This document shows positions 1 to 10,276 of a DNA stretch of 64,000 nucleotides, piece by piece. Each line of letters starts with the position of its first letter. The first letter of the stretch is position 1. Position numbers and translations under genes: made by a program. Source of the DNA: SZUA-36 sp963727635 (lineage in GTDB: Bacteria; Pseudomonadota; Gammaproteobacteria; Xanthomonadales; SZUA-36); contig CAVSHP010000015.1 of the NCBI GenBank assembly GCA_963727635.1, positions 558,001-622,000 on the forward strand. Reading direction: 5' to 3'. Under the pieces are notes generated by a model. It was given only the letters and a program-made list of their open reading frames with translations. It did not search any database and was not told the DNA's origin.

Positions 1-1
1 A

Positions 2-181
2 CGCGTGCCTGTTGCTATTTACCTGGTCAATGGCATCAAGTTGCAGGGCCAGGTCGAGTCGTTCGACCAGTTCGTGGTCTTGCTTAAGAACTCAGTCAGT
101 CAAATGATCTACAAACACGCCATCTCAACCGTCGTTCCCGCCAGGAACGTCAGCGTTTTTGAAGAGGAGGACGAAGGGTAA
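2..181 (+). CDS. hfq: RNA chaperone Hfq, 3' end only
   Basis: The first 59 codons in frame 2 read as the C-terminal part of Hfq, the Sm-like hexameric RNA chaperone that pairs small RNAs with mRNAs. The Sm2 motif is visible (YKHAISTVVP), preceded by the conserved stretch VNGIKLQGQVESFDQF. The gene runs off the left edge, so the N-terminal Sm1 part is missing. After the Sm core only a short acidic tail follows (FEEEDEG), much shorter than the enterobacterial tail. hflX follows 17 bp after the stop, the usual order in gammaproteobacteria. Confidence 0.95.
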   Translation, partial: RVPVAIYLVNGIKLQGQVESFDQFVVLLKNSVSQMIYKHAISTVVPARNVSVFEEEDEG

Positions 182-198
182 ACAAAGGCCCTCTGATT

Positions 199-1543
199 TT
201 GTTTGAACGGGCAGAGCGGGGAAACCGCGCAGTAATATTACATCCGCTTTTTGCGGATACAGGGCCGGAACAGCTGGATGAATTTCAGGAACTGTGCCGC
301 TCTGCAGGTGTAGAAATTACAGCAGTATTAAAAGCACCGCGCGACCGGCCGGACGCGCGGTTTTTTGTGGGCAGTGGAAAAATTGAAGAAGTGGCCGGGC
401 AGGTCGCAGCAACCGGCGCCGACCTGATCGTGGTCAGCCGCCCGCTGTCCGCCATCCAGGAACGTAATATTGAAAAGCGCTGCAAGTGCCGGGTTCTCGA
501 CCGCACGACGCTGATACTGGATATTTTTGCGCAACGCGCCCGCTCCCACGAGGGTAAATTGCAGGTGGAACTGGCGCAACTGCGTCACCTTTCAACCCGC
601 CTGGTCAGGGGCTGGACCCACCTCGAGCGCCAAAAGGGTGGTATCGGTCTGAGGGGACCGGGTGAAACCCAGCTCGAAACCGACCGCCGCCTGATCGGCG
701 CAGCGAATCAAGTATCTGAAGGGCGCGGCTCGACAGGGTTCGTCAGCAACGCGCACAAAGCCGCCGCAAACGTGAGCGTGCGCACGTATTTACCGTTGCC
801 CTGGTCGGTTATACCAACGCCGGTAAATCGACGCTTTTCAATGCCTTGACCGACTCGCAGTGTGGGCACACAGGACATGCAGTTTGCGACCCTGGATCCA
901 ACCGTCAGCCAGTTGCCGAATATACCGACCGGTAACGTGTTGCTGGTGGACACCGTAGGCTTTGTCAGTGATCTGCCGCACGAACTGGTCGCCGCCTTTC
1001 ATGCCACCCTGCAGGAAACGCGTGAAGCGGACTTGTTGTTGCACGTGATCGATGCTTCGGATCCGTTTCATCAGCAACGTGAACACGATGTTGAAGATGT
1101 GCTCGAAAGCGTGGATGCCGGCCAGATTCCCATCGTGCGAGTGTTCAACAAAATTGATCTGCGTTGATCGTCCGGCATCGACCCGCTGCAATGCCGACGG
1201 GCAGGTGGAGCGGATTGATGTCTCCGCGCTGCAATGGCACCGGGCTTGATGAATTGAAGGAAACCATTGCCCTGCGGCTTAAAGGCAAGCGGATTCAGAC
1301 ACCTGGATCAGCCTCGAAGGCCGGCATGCAAAATTGCGCTCGCAATTATTTGATCTGGGTGCGGTCGAGGAAGAGAAAATTGCCGATGACGGCCACTGGA
1401 TGTTGCATATCAACCTGTCGCAGCAGGATGCCGAGCGACTGGGTCGGATGCCGGGCGAAGAAGGCTTGCTGGTACGTGATAGTCATATTGTCACCTTCAG
1501 CACTTGTGGCGCAGCAGGGTGGGCCCTAAAATACATGAATTGA
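199..1543 (+). CDS. hflX: GTPase HflX, multiply frameshifted
   Basis: Ribosome-associated GTPase HflX, which in other bacteria splits stalled or heat-damaged ribosomes. The N-terminal domain is clean from a TTG start at 199 (MFERAERGNRAVILHP), including the family signature RLVRGWTHLERQKGGIGLRG and GPGETQLETDRR. After about 700 the reading frame breaks repeatedly (near 703, 722, 860, 1165, 1247 and 1300). The G1 motif GYTNAGKST, G3 region DTVGFVSDLPHELVAAF and G4 NKID are all recoverable in successive frames, and a C-terminal segment ends at 1543. Removing single bases at the first two points restores the expected protein, so these are probably data errors. The TTG start is uncertain. Confidence 0.85.
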
Positions 1544-1598
1544 TTAACTTGTCCACGGATTTGAAACCCGCCTACAGATACCTTTTTATAGTTAATCT

Positions 1599-1620
1599 AA
1601 GACGCGATAAAGCGTCTTTT
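1599..1620 (+). terminator. Rho-independent terminator between hflX and hflK
   Basis: An inverted repeat AAGACGC / GCGTCTT with a six-base loop is followed directly by a T-run. It lies 13 bp before the hflK start, so it may be an attenuator or leave hflK with a largely separate promoter. Confidence 0.6.
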
Positions 1621-1633
1621 ACTGGAGAAATTA

Positions 1634-2781
1634 ATGCCCTGGAAAGAACCTGGAAAGGGAGATAAAGATCCCTGGAAATCAGGCGGTCAACAGCCGCCTG
1701 ACCTGGAAGAAATATTTGGCAACGTGAGCAGCCGTTTGCAGTCCCTTTTTGGGGGGTGGTAAGGGTTCCGGTTCCGAAAGTGGCGAAGGCAGAGGCAACA
1801 ACGGTGTCGGCGGTGCGTTTTCATTGGTGCTGTTATTGATAATCTTCTGGGTTGGCTGGGATTCGGTGCATGTCATCGACGAGGCCGAAAACGGCGTGGT
1901 TCTGCGTTTTGGAAAATATTCACGTACCCTGCTACCGGGTTTCAACCTGACACTGCCGCGGCCGATTGAAACCCTGACCAAGGTCAATATCAACAACGTC
2001 AGGGTCGTTGAAGACCGCGGTCACATGCTGACCGAAGATGAAAATCTGGTGGAGTTTGACTACAAGGTCCAATACCGCATCAACAATGCCCAGCATTTTC
2101 CTGTTCAAGGTGCGTGATCCTGAAATGACCCTGCGCCAGGCGGCGGAAAGCGCGCTCAGGGAGTCCGTCGGTACCAACGCACTGGACGCCATCCTGGAAG
2201 GTAACGCCAGGACCAAGGTGCGTATTGAAACCCAGCGCGTATTGCAGGAAACCCTGGATTTCTACCAGGCAGGTCTGCAGGTCACCGAATTCAACCTGGT
2301 GGATGTGAATGTACCCCAGCAGGTCAGGGAAGCCTATTCCGATGTTATCCGGGCACGTGAGGATCGCGAGCGGTTCACCGAGGAAGCCCGTGTGCACGCC
2401 AACAGTGTTATCCCGGAAGCCCGTGGTACCGCGGCGCGTATCGAACAGGAAGCCGCTGGATACAAGGCCTCCACCATAGCGCTTGCAGAAGGTGAGGCCA
2501 GCCGCTTTTCACAGGTACTGACCCAGTACCTGCTGGCGCCGGAGATAACCCGCAAACGGCTCTACCTGGAAACCATGGAGCAGGTCCTGTCCAGAAACAG
2601 GAAGGTATTTCTCGATGTGGACTCAAGTGGCAATATCCTCTACCTGCCGATCGACCAACCGGGTACCGGAAACAGTCCCTCGAGTATTTTGCCGCCCATC
2701 AAGGGGACCGCGCCCATCGGTGAGGACAGCAAGGATGACAGCGCCCAGGCCCGTGGCAAATCAAGGGAGGCAAGACGATGA
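1634..2781 (+). CDS. hflK: HflK, FtsH modulator, two frameshifts
   Basis: HflK is the SPFH/prohibitin membrane protein that forms, with HflC, a periplasmic cage around the FtsH protease. The start MPWKEPGKGDKDPWKSGG is typical of the family: a Gly/Trp-rich cytoplasmic head before one membrane segment (SLVLLLIIFWVGW). The SPFH domain follows (DEAENGVVLRFGKY through the coiled region with EEARVHANSVIPEARG). Frame breaks occur at a G-run near 1750 and near 2105; the protein continues without loss in the next frame each time. The stop overlaps the hflC ATG (ATGA), indicating translational coupling. Confidence 0.9.
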
Positions 2782-3644
2782 GCAGACCGGTATTATTGAT
2801 TTTACTGCTGGTGTTTGGCGGTCTGGGCCTTGCCAGTGTATTCACGGTAAACGAGACTGAATATGCAATCCGGTTCCAGTTGGGCCGTATTGTCAAATGT
2901 TGATTACCAGCCGGGGCTGAATTTCAAATGGCCGTTTGTGAATAACATCCGCAAGTTTGACCAAGCGGATTCTGACCCTGGATACCGTGGCCGAACTGAT
3001 GCTGACTTCGGAGCAGAAATACGTCAACGTGGATTCCTTCGTGAAATGGCGAATCGTTGATGTTGCACGTTTTTATACCTCGACCCAGGGTAATGAAGCC
3101 ATCGCGCTGAACCGTTTGCACGGCATCGTCAGTGACCGTATCCGCAACCAGATTGCCAGCCGTACGCTGGCGGAAGTCGTATCGGAGCAACGTGTTACCA
3201 CCATGAAAGCCGTAGCCGAAGCCGCCAACAAGGCAGCGGAGGAATTTGGTATCGAAGTGGTTGACGTGCGTATCAAGAGTATTGAGTTACCTGATGATGT
3301 GCGCGAATCGGTGTTCCGCCGGATGGCCGGCGGACCGGCAAAAAGCCGCAAATCTTTACCGTTTCGAAGGCAGGGAAGCAGCGGAAAGAATTCGTTCTGA
3401 TGCCGACAGGCAGGTGCAGGTACTGCTCGCGGAAGCCGAGCGCGAAGGACAGAAAGTGCGTGGTGAAGGTGATGCGATCGCGACCAACACCTATGCAGAG
3501 GCCTATGGGCAGGATGAGGAGTTCTACCGGTTTTACCGAAGCCTGCAGGCTTACCGCACGGCATTTGGCGACAGCAGGGATACGCTCGTGATCGATCCGG
3601 GATCCGAATTTTTCGATTACTTCGGACAGGACGGACGCAAATAG
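2778..3644 (+). CDS. hflC: HflC, FtsH modulator, frameshifted
   Basis: HflC is the SPFH-domain partner of HflK. The N-terminus has a signal-anchor (MSRPVLLILLLVFGGLGLAS) followed by VNETEYAIRFQLGRIV. The SPFH body is readable as LTSEQKYVNVDSFVKWRIVD, and the C-terminal helix ends EFFDYFGQDGRK. Breaks near 2900, 2965 and 3330 split the reading frame; the segments add up to about the usual HflC length. Start chosen at the ATG overlapping the hflK stop. Confidence 0.88.
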
Positions 3645-3677
3645 AAGCAAATCTGGTGAGACACCTGACAGAGTTCG

Positions 3678-3873
3678 GTGACGACCATGGGTAGCGACCT
3701 GCTGACAGCATTGGCGCTGGTGCTGATCATCGAAGGTCTGTTGCCCGGTATTGCGCCATCGACTGTGGATGAAGGTCATGCACGATGCGGCCAAAATGGG
3801 CCCGCAGGGCATCCGGATTGCCGGCATAATCAGCATGCTTTCGGGTGCGCTTTTATTATTTATTCTGACATGA
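3678..3873 (+). CDS. DUF2065 (YjeT-like) small membrane protein, one frameshift
   Basis: A protein of about 64 residues typical of the position between hflC and purA. The N-terminal helix reads LLTALALVLIIEGLLPGIAP; after a frame break near 3765 the second helix reads GIRIAGIISMLSGALLLFIL and ends at a TGA at 3871-3873. E. coli YjeT has the same two-helix layout and neighbours. The start is GTG 3678 or ATG 3687. Function is unknown; probably an inner-membrane protein. Confidence 0.75.
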
Positions 3874-3901
3874 ATCCACTTAACCAAAGACTACCATTGA
3901 A

Positions 3902-5206
3902 ATGACAAAAAGCATCGTTGTGTTGGGCACCCAGTGGGGTGATGAAGGTAAAGGCAAGATAGTTGACCTGCTGAGCCAGGGACGTCGATGCCGTGGTGCG
4001 CTTCCAGGGTGGGCATAATGCCGGTCATACCCTGGTGATTGACGGTCACAAAACCGTATTGCACCTGATTCCTTCGGGGATTATGAACGAGGGCGCGCAA
4101 GTGCCTGATCGGCAACGGTGTCGTGGTTTCACTCGAAGCCCTGCAAAAGCGAAACCGAAGCGCTGGAATCATGGGGTGTGGATGTGCGTTCGCGGTTGGG
4201 TATTTCGCCTGCCTGCCCGGTCATCATGCCCTATCACGAATTACTCGACCAGGCGCGGGAGAAGGCCAAGGGTGACAAGGCCATCGGCACCACCGGCCGC
4301 GGTATCGGCCCCGCCTACGAAGACAAGGTTGCACGTCGCGGCATACGGATTTCAGACTTGTACAATCCCGGTCTGCTGGCCGACAAGCTCGAAGAGGCCA
4401 TGGATTATCCATAATTTCGTGCTGGAAAAGTATTTCGGTATGCAACCGCATGGTCCTATGACCGGGTGCTGGATGATGCACTGCAGCTCGGGCGCCTGTT
4501 TTTCCGAACTGGTCATGGATGTCAGCGGCGAATTGCACCGCTTGAGGACCGAGGGCAAACGCATACTGTACGAAGGTGCGCAGGGCAGCTTGCTGGATAT
4601 CGATCACGGCACCTACCCGTACGTGACATCATCCAATACCACCATCGGTGCGGTATGCACCGGCGCGGGTGTCGGGCCCCAGTGCGATAGATTACGTTCT
4701 GGGTATCACCAAGGCCTATACCACCCGTGTCGGTTCCGGGCCGTTTCCCAACGGAGTTGTTCGATGATAGTCGGCGCCGGGATTGCCACAGCGCGGCGCC
4801 GAATTCGGCGCCACCACCGGACGGCCACGCCGTTGCGGCTGGCTGGATGCAGTGGCCCTGCGCAGGGCGGCACATACCAATGGTGTCAGCGGTTTCTGTG
4901 TGACCAAGCTGGATGTGCTCGATGGTGTCGAAACCATCAAGGTCGGCATCGCCTACCGTCTCAACGGAGAGTTACTTGATGTACCGCCGCAGAACGCCGA
5001 AGCCTGGGATGATCTGGAAGTGGAGTACGAGTCCTTTCCGGGCTGGAAGGAAAGCACCCGCGGGATCACCCGTTTTGAAGATCTGCCGGCCAATGCCAAA
5101 ATCTTACCTGGGTGCAATGGAAGCTCTGTGCGGCGCGCCGATACACATGGTTTCAACCGGCCCGGACCGCAAAGAGAACATCATCATCCAGCACCCGATG
5201 GGATAA
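3902..5206 (+). CDS. purA: Adenylosuccinate synthetase, multiply frameshifted
   Basis: PurA makes adenylosuccinate from IMP, aspartate and GTP, the first committed step to AMP. The N-terminus MTKSIVVLGTQWGDEGKGKI contains the GDEGKGK catalytic P-loop. Further on the signatures QGGHNAGHTLV, GTTGRGIGPAYEDK and EGAQGSLLDIDHGTYPYVT are seen, and the C-terminal STGPDR motif is followed by a stop at 5206. At least five frame breaks (about 3985, 4105, 4411, 4685, 4780, 5100) divide it. A stop about 50 bp further, in another frame, is possible if one more indel is present. The enzyme is normally essential for prototrophy, so artefactual breaks are likeliest. Confidence 0.9.
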
Positions 5207-5253
5207 TCCGGGCAAAAACGGCTTTGCCATGGATGTGGTTAAGACCAGTGCAT

Positions 5254-5282
5254 AAAAAAACCCGCCAAAAAGGCGGGTTTTC
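5254..5282. terminator. Bidirectional terminator between purA and tRNA-Leu
   Basis: The palindrome CCCGCC AAAAA GGCGGG is flanked by an A-run on the left and a T-run on the right, so it can end transcription of purA (+) and of the convergent tRNA-Leu (-). Confidence 0.8.
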
Positions 5283-5294
5283 TTATTCCGTAAT

Positions 5295-5381
5295 TGGTGC
5301 CCAGGAGAGGACTTGAACCTCCACTACCTTGCGATAACCAGCACCTGAAGCTGGCGCGTCTACCAATTCCGCCACCTGGGC
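5295..5381 (-). tRNA. tRNA-Leu(CAG)
   Basis: On the minus strand an 87-nt class II tRNA with encoded CCA. It has the acceptor start GCCCAGG, D-loop typical of leucine tRNAs (GGCGGAATTGGTAGACGCG), anticodon loop TTCAGGT giving CAG, a long variable arm, and T-loop GTTCAAGTC. Acceptor strands are fully complementary. Confidence 0.97.
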
Positions 5382-5453
5382 AGTGGGCTGTGGAAAGGGG
5401 GATCCACAGCCCGGTGGTCTGGAAGTAAAGGGGGAACTTCCAAGCCGGTGCGG

Positions 5454-5482
5454 ACTATACCGATTTCGCCTTGAACTGTCAA
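5454..5482 (-). promoter_or_regulatory. Sigma70 promoter of tRNA-Leu
   Basis: Minus-strand -35 TTGACA (5482-5477), 17-bp spacer and -10 TATAGT (5459-5454). A GC-rich discriminator (CCGCACC) follows, as expected for stable-RNA promoters under stringent control. The tRNA 5' end is about 65 nt beyond the predicted start. Confidence 0.75.
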
Positions 5483-5596
5483 TAGAATTCCATGCCGAAG
5501 CTGCTGATGCGCCGCAGAGCGCAAGCACCTGGCGAGGTTAAAAAACAGGCTCATTCCTGGCATTTCGCCTGAGCCATCCGCGATATTCGGGGTACA

Positions 5597-7800
5597 ATGA
5601 GAAAGTACAAATACAATGAGAAATATGACGTGACAAAATCTAAACCCGGTGGAAAAAACCGGACCGAAGGCAGGGAAATAAACGCCACTGCGCCCGAACG
5701 CATCGACATCATTGCGATGCTGGAAAAACACGGACAACCGATGCAGCGCAAGGAAATTGTCGCATGCGCTCAAGGTGGAGTCCGATGACAGCCGGGAAAT
5801 CCTGCGCCGTCGTCTGCATGCCATGGTCCGCGATGGCCAGTTGGTCCAAACCCGCCGCAAGCCTTTGGTCTGCCGGCGCGGATGGACCTGGTCAAGGGCC
5901 GCATCAGTGCCCATCGCGATGGATTCGGCTTTCTGATCCCGGATGATGGCGGTTCCGACCTGTATATTTCCTCGCGCGAAATGCGCAAGGTGCTGCACGG
6001 CGACAGGGTGTTGGCCGCGGTTACGCGGTACCGACCAGCAGGGCCGCCGGGAGGGCAAGATCGCGGAAGTACTGGAGCGTGCCAATGACAGTATTGTCGG
6101 CCGTTTTGTCGAAGAAAATGGAATCGCCCTGGTGGTTCCGGATGATCCGCGTATCAACCAGGACGTGATGATGCCGTTAAAGGACACCGCTCGGCGCCCG
6201 TCCCGGCCAGGTCGTGGTGGCAGACGATCGTCAGCGAGCCAACCGAGCGTCAGCCACCGGTGGGCAAAATTATCGAAATACTCGGTCAGTCCGGCGCGCC
6301 GGGCATGGCCACCGAAATCGCCATCCGCAGCTTATGGTCTGCCACATCGAATGGCCTGCAGGTGTTGAGGAGGCAGCAGAGGCATTTGGCGAATCGGTAC
6401 CGGAGAAATGAAAGCCGGGCGCAAGGACTTGCGCGACTTGCCGCTGGTTACCATCGACGGCGCTGATGCGCGGGATTTCGATGATGCCGTGTTTGCCCGC
6501 AAACAGGCCAAGGGTTGGCGCCTGATCGTCGCGATCGCCGAAGTATCGTCCTACGTCAAACCCGGCAGCGCGCTGGATGCCGAGGCGGTAAAGCGTTCGA
6601 CGTCGGTCTATTTTCCCGGCAGGGTCATCCCGATGTTGCCGGAGGCGCTGTCAAATGGCCTGTGCTCACTGAAACCCGCGGTGGACCGCCTGTGCCTGGC
6701 CTGTGAAATGACCGTTGCCGATGACGGTGCCGTGCAGCGTTCGCGGTTCGTCGCCGCGGTGATGAAATCGTCGGCACGTCTGACCTATCAACAGGTTGCG
6801 GACTACTTCGAAAGTGGCGAATTGAAACATCATGACGATCTGGCCGATGTGAAAAAGAGCCTGGATGATTTGCACTCACTGTACCGGGTGTTATACGCGG
6901 CGCGTCTAAAGCGGGGTGCGATCGAATTCGAAAGTGTCGAGTACGGCTTCCAGTTTGATCAGCGTGGAGCGGTCGCCGGCCTGATCGCCCAGGAGCGCAA
7001 CGATGCACACAAGCTGATCGAAGAGTGCATGATCCTGGCCAATGTCGAAGCCGCCCGGTTTTTGCTCAAGAACAAGCTGCCGGCGCCGTACCGGGTTCAT
7101 GCCCCACCGCCGGAAGCAAAGCTCACGGCCCTTAGCGAGTTCCTGCGCGGGCAGGGCATACGTGTCCCGTGGCGGGACAATCCGCAACCAAAAGACTTTG
7201 AAAGGGTGGTGCGAGCAGGCAAAGGGCCGACCCGACGAACACCTGATCATGGCGGTGTTGTTGCGTTCACAAAGTCTCGCAGCCTATCAGCCGGTCAACG
7301 AGGGGCATTTCGGACTTGCGCTGGAGGCCTATACCCATTTCACATCGCCGATCAGACGCTACCCCGACCTGTTGGTGCACCGCGCCATTCACCACTTGCT
7401 GCAACGCGCCGGTCGGTCGGACTATCCCTACAATACCGGGCAGATGTCCGAGTTGTGTGCGCGTTGTTCTTTCAACGCCCGCCGTGCCGAAGAAGCCGAG
7501 CGCGATGTGGTCGACCGTCTCAAGTGCGCCTATCTCGAAACCCGTATTGGCGAGGAATTCGAGGGTCTGGTCAGTGGTGTTACCTCTTTCGGTCTGTTCG
7601 TGGAACTGGATTATGGCCGTATCAGCGGACTGGTCCATGTAACCGGGTTGCCAAATGATTATTACCATTTCGACCCGGTTGCGCACCGCATGAAAGGCGA
7701 GCGCAGGGGCCGGGTTTTCCAGCTTGCTGACAGGGTCAGGGTACGGGTCCTCGCGGTCAACCTGGATGAACGGAAAATCGATTTTGAACTGGTTGATTAA
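5597..7800 (+). CDS. rnr: Ribonuclease R, multiply frameshifted
   Basis: RNase R is a 3'-5' exoribonuclease that degrades structured RNA. An N-terminal helix-turn-helix/cold-shock portion (SREILRRRLHAMVRDGQLV, then MDLVKGRISAHRDGFGFL), the RNB catalytic core (LPLVTIDGADARDFDDAV, with the metal-binding aspartates), and a C-terminal S1 domain (FEGLVSGVTSFGLFVELD) are present in order. About seven frame breaks occur before 7230. The protein ends directly after the S1 domain (RKIDFELVD) and lacks the long lysine-rich tail of the E. coli enzyme. The start could be ATG 5597 or GTG 5630; a possible -10 (TACAAT) overlaps the first. rlmB follows 49 bp later, as in E. coli. Confidence 0.9.
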
Positions 7801-7849
7801 ACACTATGCGGATAACCATCCACATCGGTCAATTTTTTGCAGGGCTTAG

Positions 7850-8602
7850 ATGAAAGCGGCGGACGAACAGTTGCTTGTTGGTATTCACGCCGTAACCTCG
7901 GCATTGAAAACGGCGGCCGCGGATGTCGAATGGTTGCGTGTGCTTGCCGAAAGCCACAACAAGCGTCTGCTGGAAATTGAATCACTGGCACGGAAAGCGG
8001 GTATTGAAATCATCAGGACACCGCTTTCCGAACTCGACAGGTTATCTGCACAACAACGGCACCAGGGTGTCATAGCAGGTTTCAAGGGTAGCAACGTAGC
8101 CCCGGAAAGCAGCCTCGAGTCCGTGCTGGATAGCATTACGGATACACCGTTGATCCTGGTGTTGGACGGTATCCAGGATCCGCATAATCTCGGCGCCTGT
8201 CTGCGCACCGCAGAGGCGGCCGGCGTGCAGCTGGTGGTGATTTGCAAGGACCATTCCGTGGGCATAACTCCGGTTGTGCGCAGGGCGGCCAGCGGCGCCG
8301 CGGAAACACTGAGCATCATCCAGGCCACCAACCTGGCGCGGGTGCTGCGGACACTGAAGAAACATGGCATCTGGCTGGCCGGTACCAGTGACGAGGCCAG
8401 CGACAGCCTGTATGCGACCGACCTGACCGGACCGTTGGCGCTGGTCATGGGTAGCGAAGGGAGCGGTTTGCGCCGTCTCACCAGCGAACTCTGTGATTAC
8501 CTGGTCAGGATTCCGATGGCGGGTCATGTGGAGAGTCTCAACGTTTCGGTGGCCACCGGTGTTTGTCTGTATGAAATCAACCGGCAACGGCATAACAGTT
8601 AG
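7850..8602 (+). CDS. rlmB: 23S rRNA (guanosine-2'-O-)-methyltransferase RlmB
   Basis: A SpoU/TrmH-family (SPOUT) methyltransferase, 250 residues, expected to methylate the 2'-O of G2251 in 23S rRNA. The N-terminal substrate-binding domain (LLVGIHAVTSAL) precedes the three SPOUT motifs: motif 1 DGIQDPHNLGACLRTAEAAG, motif 2 LVMGSEGSGLRRL, motif 3 IPMAGHVESLNVSVATGV, which together form the knot that binds AdoMet. Its place right after rnr matches the enterobacterial operon. Start is ATG 7850. Confidence 0.95.
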   Translation: MKAADEQLLVGIHAVTSALKTAAADVEWLRVLAESHNKRLLEIESLARKAGIEIIRTPLSELDRLSAQQRHQGVIAGFKGSNVAPESSLESVLDSITDTPLILVLDGIQDPHNLGACLRTAEAAGVQLVVICKDHSVGITPVVRRAASGAAETLSIIQATNLARVLRTLKKHGIWLAGTSDEASDSLYATDLTGPLALVMGSEGSGLRRLTSELCDYLVRIPMAGHVESLNVSVATGVCLYEINRQRHNS

Positions 8603-8624
8603 AAAAACCGGTCGGAATACGAAC

Positions 8625-9215
8625 ATGACAATCAGCAGCCAATGTACTTTCGCACTTCCTGCCTGGGTTGGTCCGTTCCTGGCTGACTGGCAACAACCCC
8701 TGTTGTCGACCAGCCTGCGTATGCAACTCGCCATCGCGTTATCAAGGGAAAGTGTCCAACACAAAACCGGTGGCCCATTTGGCGCCGCGGTCGTCGATAC
8801 ACGGGACGGCAGACTGGTCTCGGTCGGTGTAAATCTCGTGACCACAGCGGGCCTGTCCATCGCGCATGCCGAAATGGTTGCATTGTCCCTTGCGCAAACC
8901 GCCGTAGGGCAGTGGAACCTGTCCCACGCAGGCGTGTTGCAACTGGTCACCAGTTGTGAGCCCTGCGCGATGTGTTTTGGCGCATTGCCATGGTCGGGTA
9001 TCAAAAGTCTTATTTGCGGTGCGCGTAAAGCGGATGCCGAGGCAGCCGGTTTTGATGAAGGCGACAAACCGGCACGCTGGAGCAAATCGCTGGAACAGCG
9101 TGGCATCGATGTGCAGTGCGGAATTTTACACAAGGAAGCGGCTGCTGTGCTGACTTACTACCATGACATCGGCGGTCCGATTTACAACGCTACACATGGG
9201 CACGACGGGGCTTGA
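8625..9215 (+). CDS. Cytidine/deoxycytidylate-deaminase-fold nucleoside deaminase
   Basis: A 196-residue zinc deaminase. The catalytic motifs are clear: HAEMVALSLA (zinc His and proton-shuttle Glu) and SCEPCAMCFG (the two zinc cysteines). GGPFGAAVVD upstream is the substrate-binding strand. These resemble guanine deaminase or TadA-like enzymes. An N-terminal extension of about 25 residues precedes the fold. It starts 22 bp after rlmB and its stop overlaps a possible TTG start of the following nitrilase, so the two may be co-transcribed and act in nucleobase or nitrogen salvage. The substrate cannot be fixed from sequence. Confidence 0.85.
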   Translation: MTISSQCTFALPAWVGPFLADWQQPLLSTSLRMQLAIALSRESVQHKTGGPFGAAVVDTRDGRLVSVGVNLVTTAGLSIAHAEMVALSLAQTAVGQWNLSHAGVLQLVTSCEPCAMCFGALPWSGIKSLICGARKADAEAAGFDEGDKPARWSKSLEQRGIDVQCGILHKEAAAVLTYYHDIGGPIYNATHGHDGA

Positions 9216-9217
9216 AC

Positions 9218-10174
9218 ATGCCGGATGCAAATAGTCTGCGCGTGTCGTTGGCGCAAATTTCGCCGCATTGGCTTGATCACAAGGCGACGCTGGAGAAAGT
9301 AGAGGACTTTGTCCGGCAGGCAGCCGTACAGGGAAGTCAGCTGGTTGCGTTTGCAGAAGGTTTGGTACCCGGTTACCCGTTCTGGCTGGAACTGACCGAT
9401 GGTGCACGGTTTGAATCCAGCCTGCAAAAAGACCTGTTCGCATTTTATTCTTCACAGGCCGTTGACATTGATGCCGGTGACCTCGCGTCATTGTGCAAAA
9501 CAGCGGCTCGCCACGCGATTGCCATCTATCTCGGTTGTATCGAAAAAGCGGCCGACCGCGGCGGCCAGAGTCTGTACGCGAGCCTGGTCTATATCGATGC
9601 AGGCGGTCAGATAGGCTCCGTGCACCGCAAACTTTGCCCGACCTATGAAGAACGGCTGGTGTGGTCGGCCGGTGATGGTCATGGGCTGAAGGTCCATGAT
9701 CTGGACGGCTTCCGCGTCGGCGGGCTTAACTGTTGGGAAAACTGGATGCCGTTGCCGAGGGCCGCGCTGTACGCACAGGGAGAAAACGTGCACGTTGCGG
9801 CCTGGCCCGGCAACCGCAGAAACACACAGGACATCACCCGATTTATTGCCCGCGAGTCCCGCTCTTACGTGCTTTCAGTTTCCAGCCTGATGCATGCCGA
9901 CTGGGTAGACGATAGATTTCCACACGCAGCAAAGGTTAAGCAGGCCGCATCGGGATGGATGGCCGACGGTGGTTCGTGCATTGCGTCGCCTGATGGACAA
10001 TGGCTATTGGAACCGCAGGTGGAGATGGAGGGTTTATTCACTGCCAATCTGGATATGAACATGATCCGCAGGGAACGGCAGAATTTCGATCCGGCCGGTC
10101 ATTACTCACGTCCGGATGTAACGCGTCTGGTGGTCGACCGGACCCGGCAATCAACCGTGTCTTTCAAGGATTAA
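9218..10174 (+). CDS. Nitrilase-family carbon-nitrogen hydrolase
   Basis: A nitrilase-superfamily enzyme of 318 residues. The catalytic Glu (FAEGLVPGYPFW), Lys (HRKLCPTYEERLVW) and Cys followed by the second Glu (GLNCWENWMPLPRAALY) are all present. NCWENWMP and AAWPGN are characteristic of true nitrilases and cyanide-degrading branch 1 enzymes, not of amidases. It probably hydrolyses a nitrile to an acid plus ammonia. ATG 9218 was preferred over the overlapping TTG at 9212. Coupled to the upstream deaminase. Confidence 0.85.
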   Translation: MPDANSLRVSLAQISPHWLDHKATLEKVEDFVRQAAVQGSQLVAFAEGLVPGYPFWLELTDGARFESSLQKDLFAFYSSQAVDIDAGDLASLCKTAARHAIAIYLGCIEKAADRGGQSLYASLVYIDAGGQIGSVHRKLCPTYEERLVWSAGDGHGLKVHDLDGFRVGGLNCWENWMPLPRAALYAQGENVHVAAWPGNRRNTQDITRFIARESRSYVLSVSSLMHADWVDDRFPHAAKVKQAASGWMADGGSCIASPDGQWLLEPQVEMEGLFTANLDMNMIRRERQNFDPAGHYSRPDVTRLVVDRTRQSTVSFKD

Positions 10175-10276
10175 GCTGGGCTGCGCAACCCGCAATATTT
10201 CAATTTGAAGTCCAGGTGTTGGCACAGGGTGCATAAATGGTGACGCATACAATGATACACGGTGGCGGGTAGCTCC

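Noticed and set aside
199..7300. True pseudogenes or programmed frameshifting in hflX, purA and rnr
   Set aside because: Too many breaks in essential genes, in both directions, without slippery-site pattern; protein conservation continues across each break.
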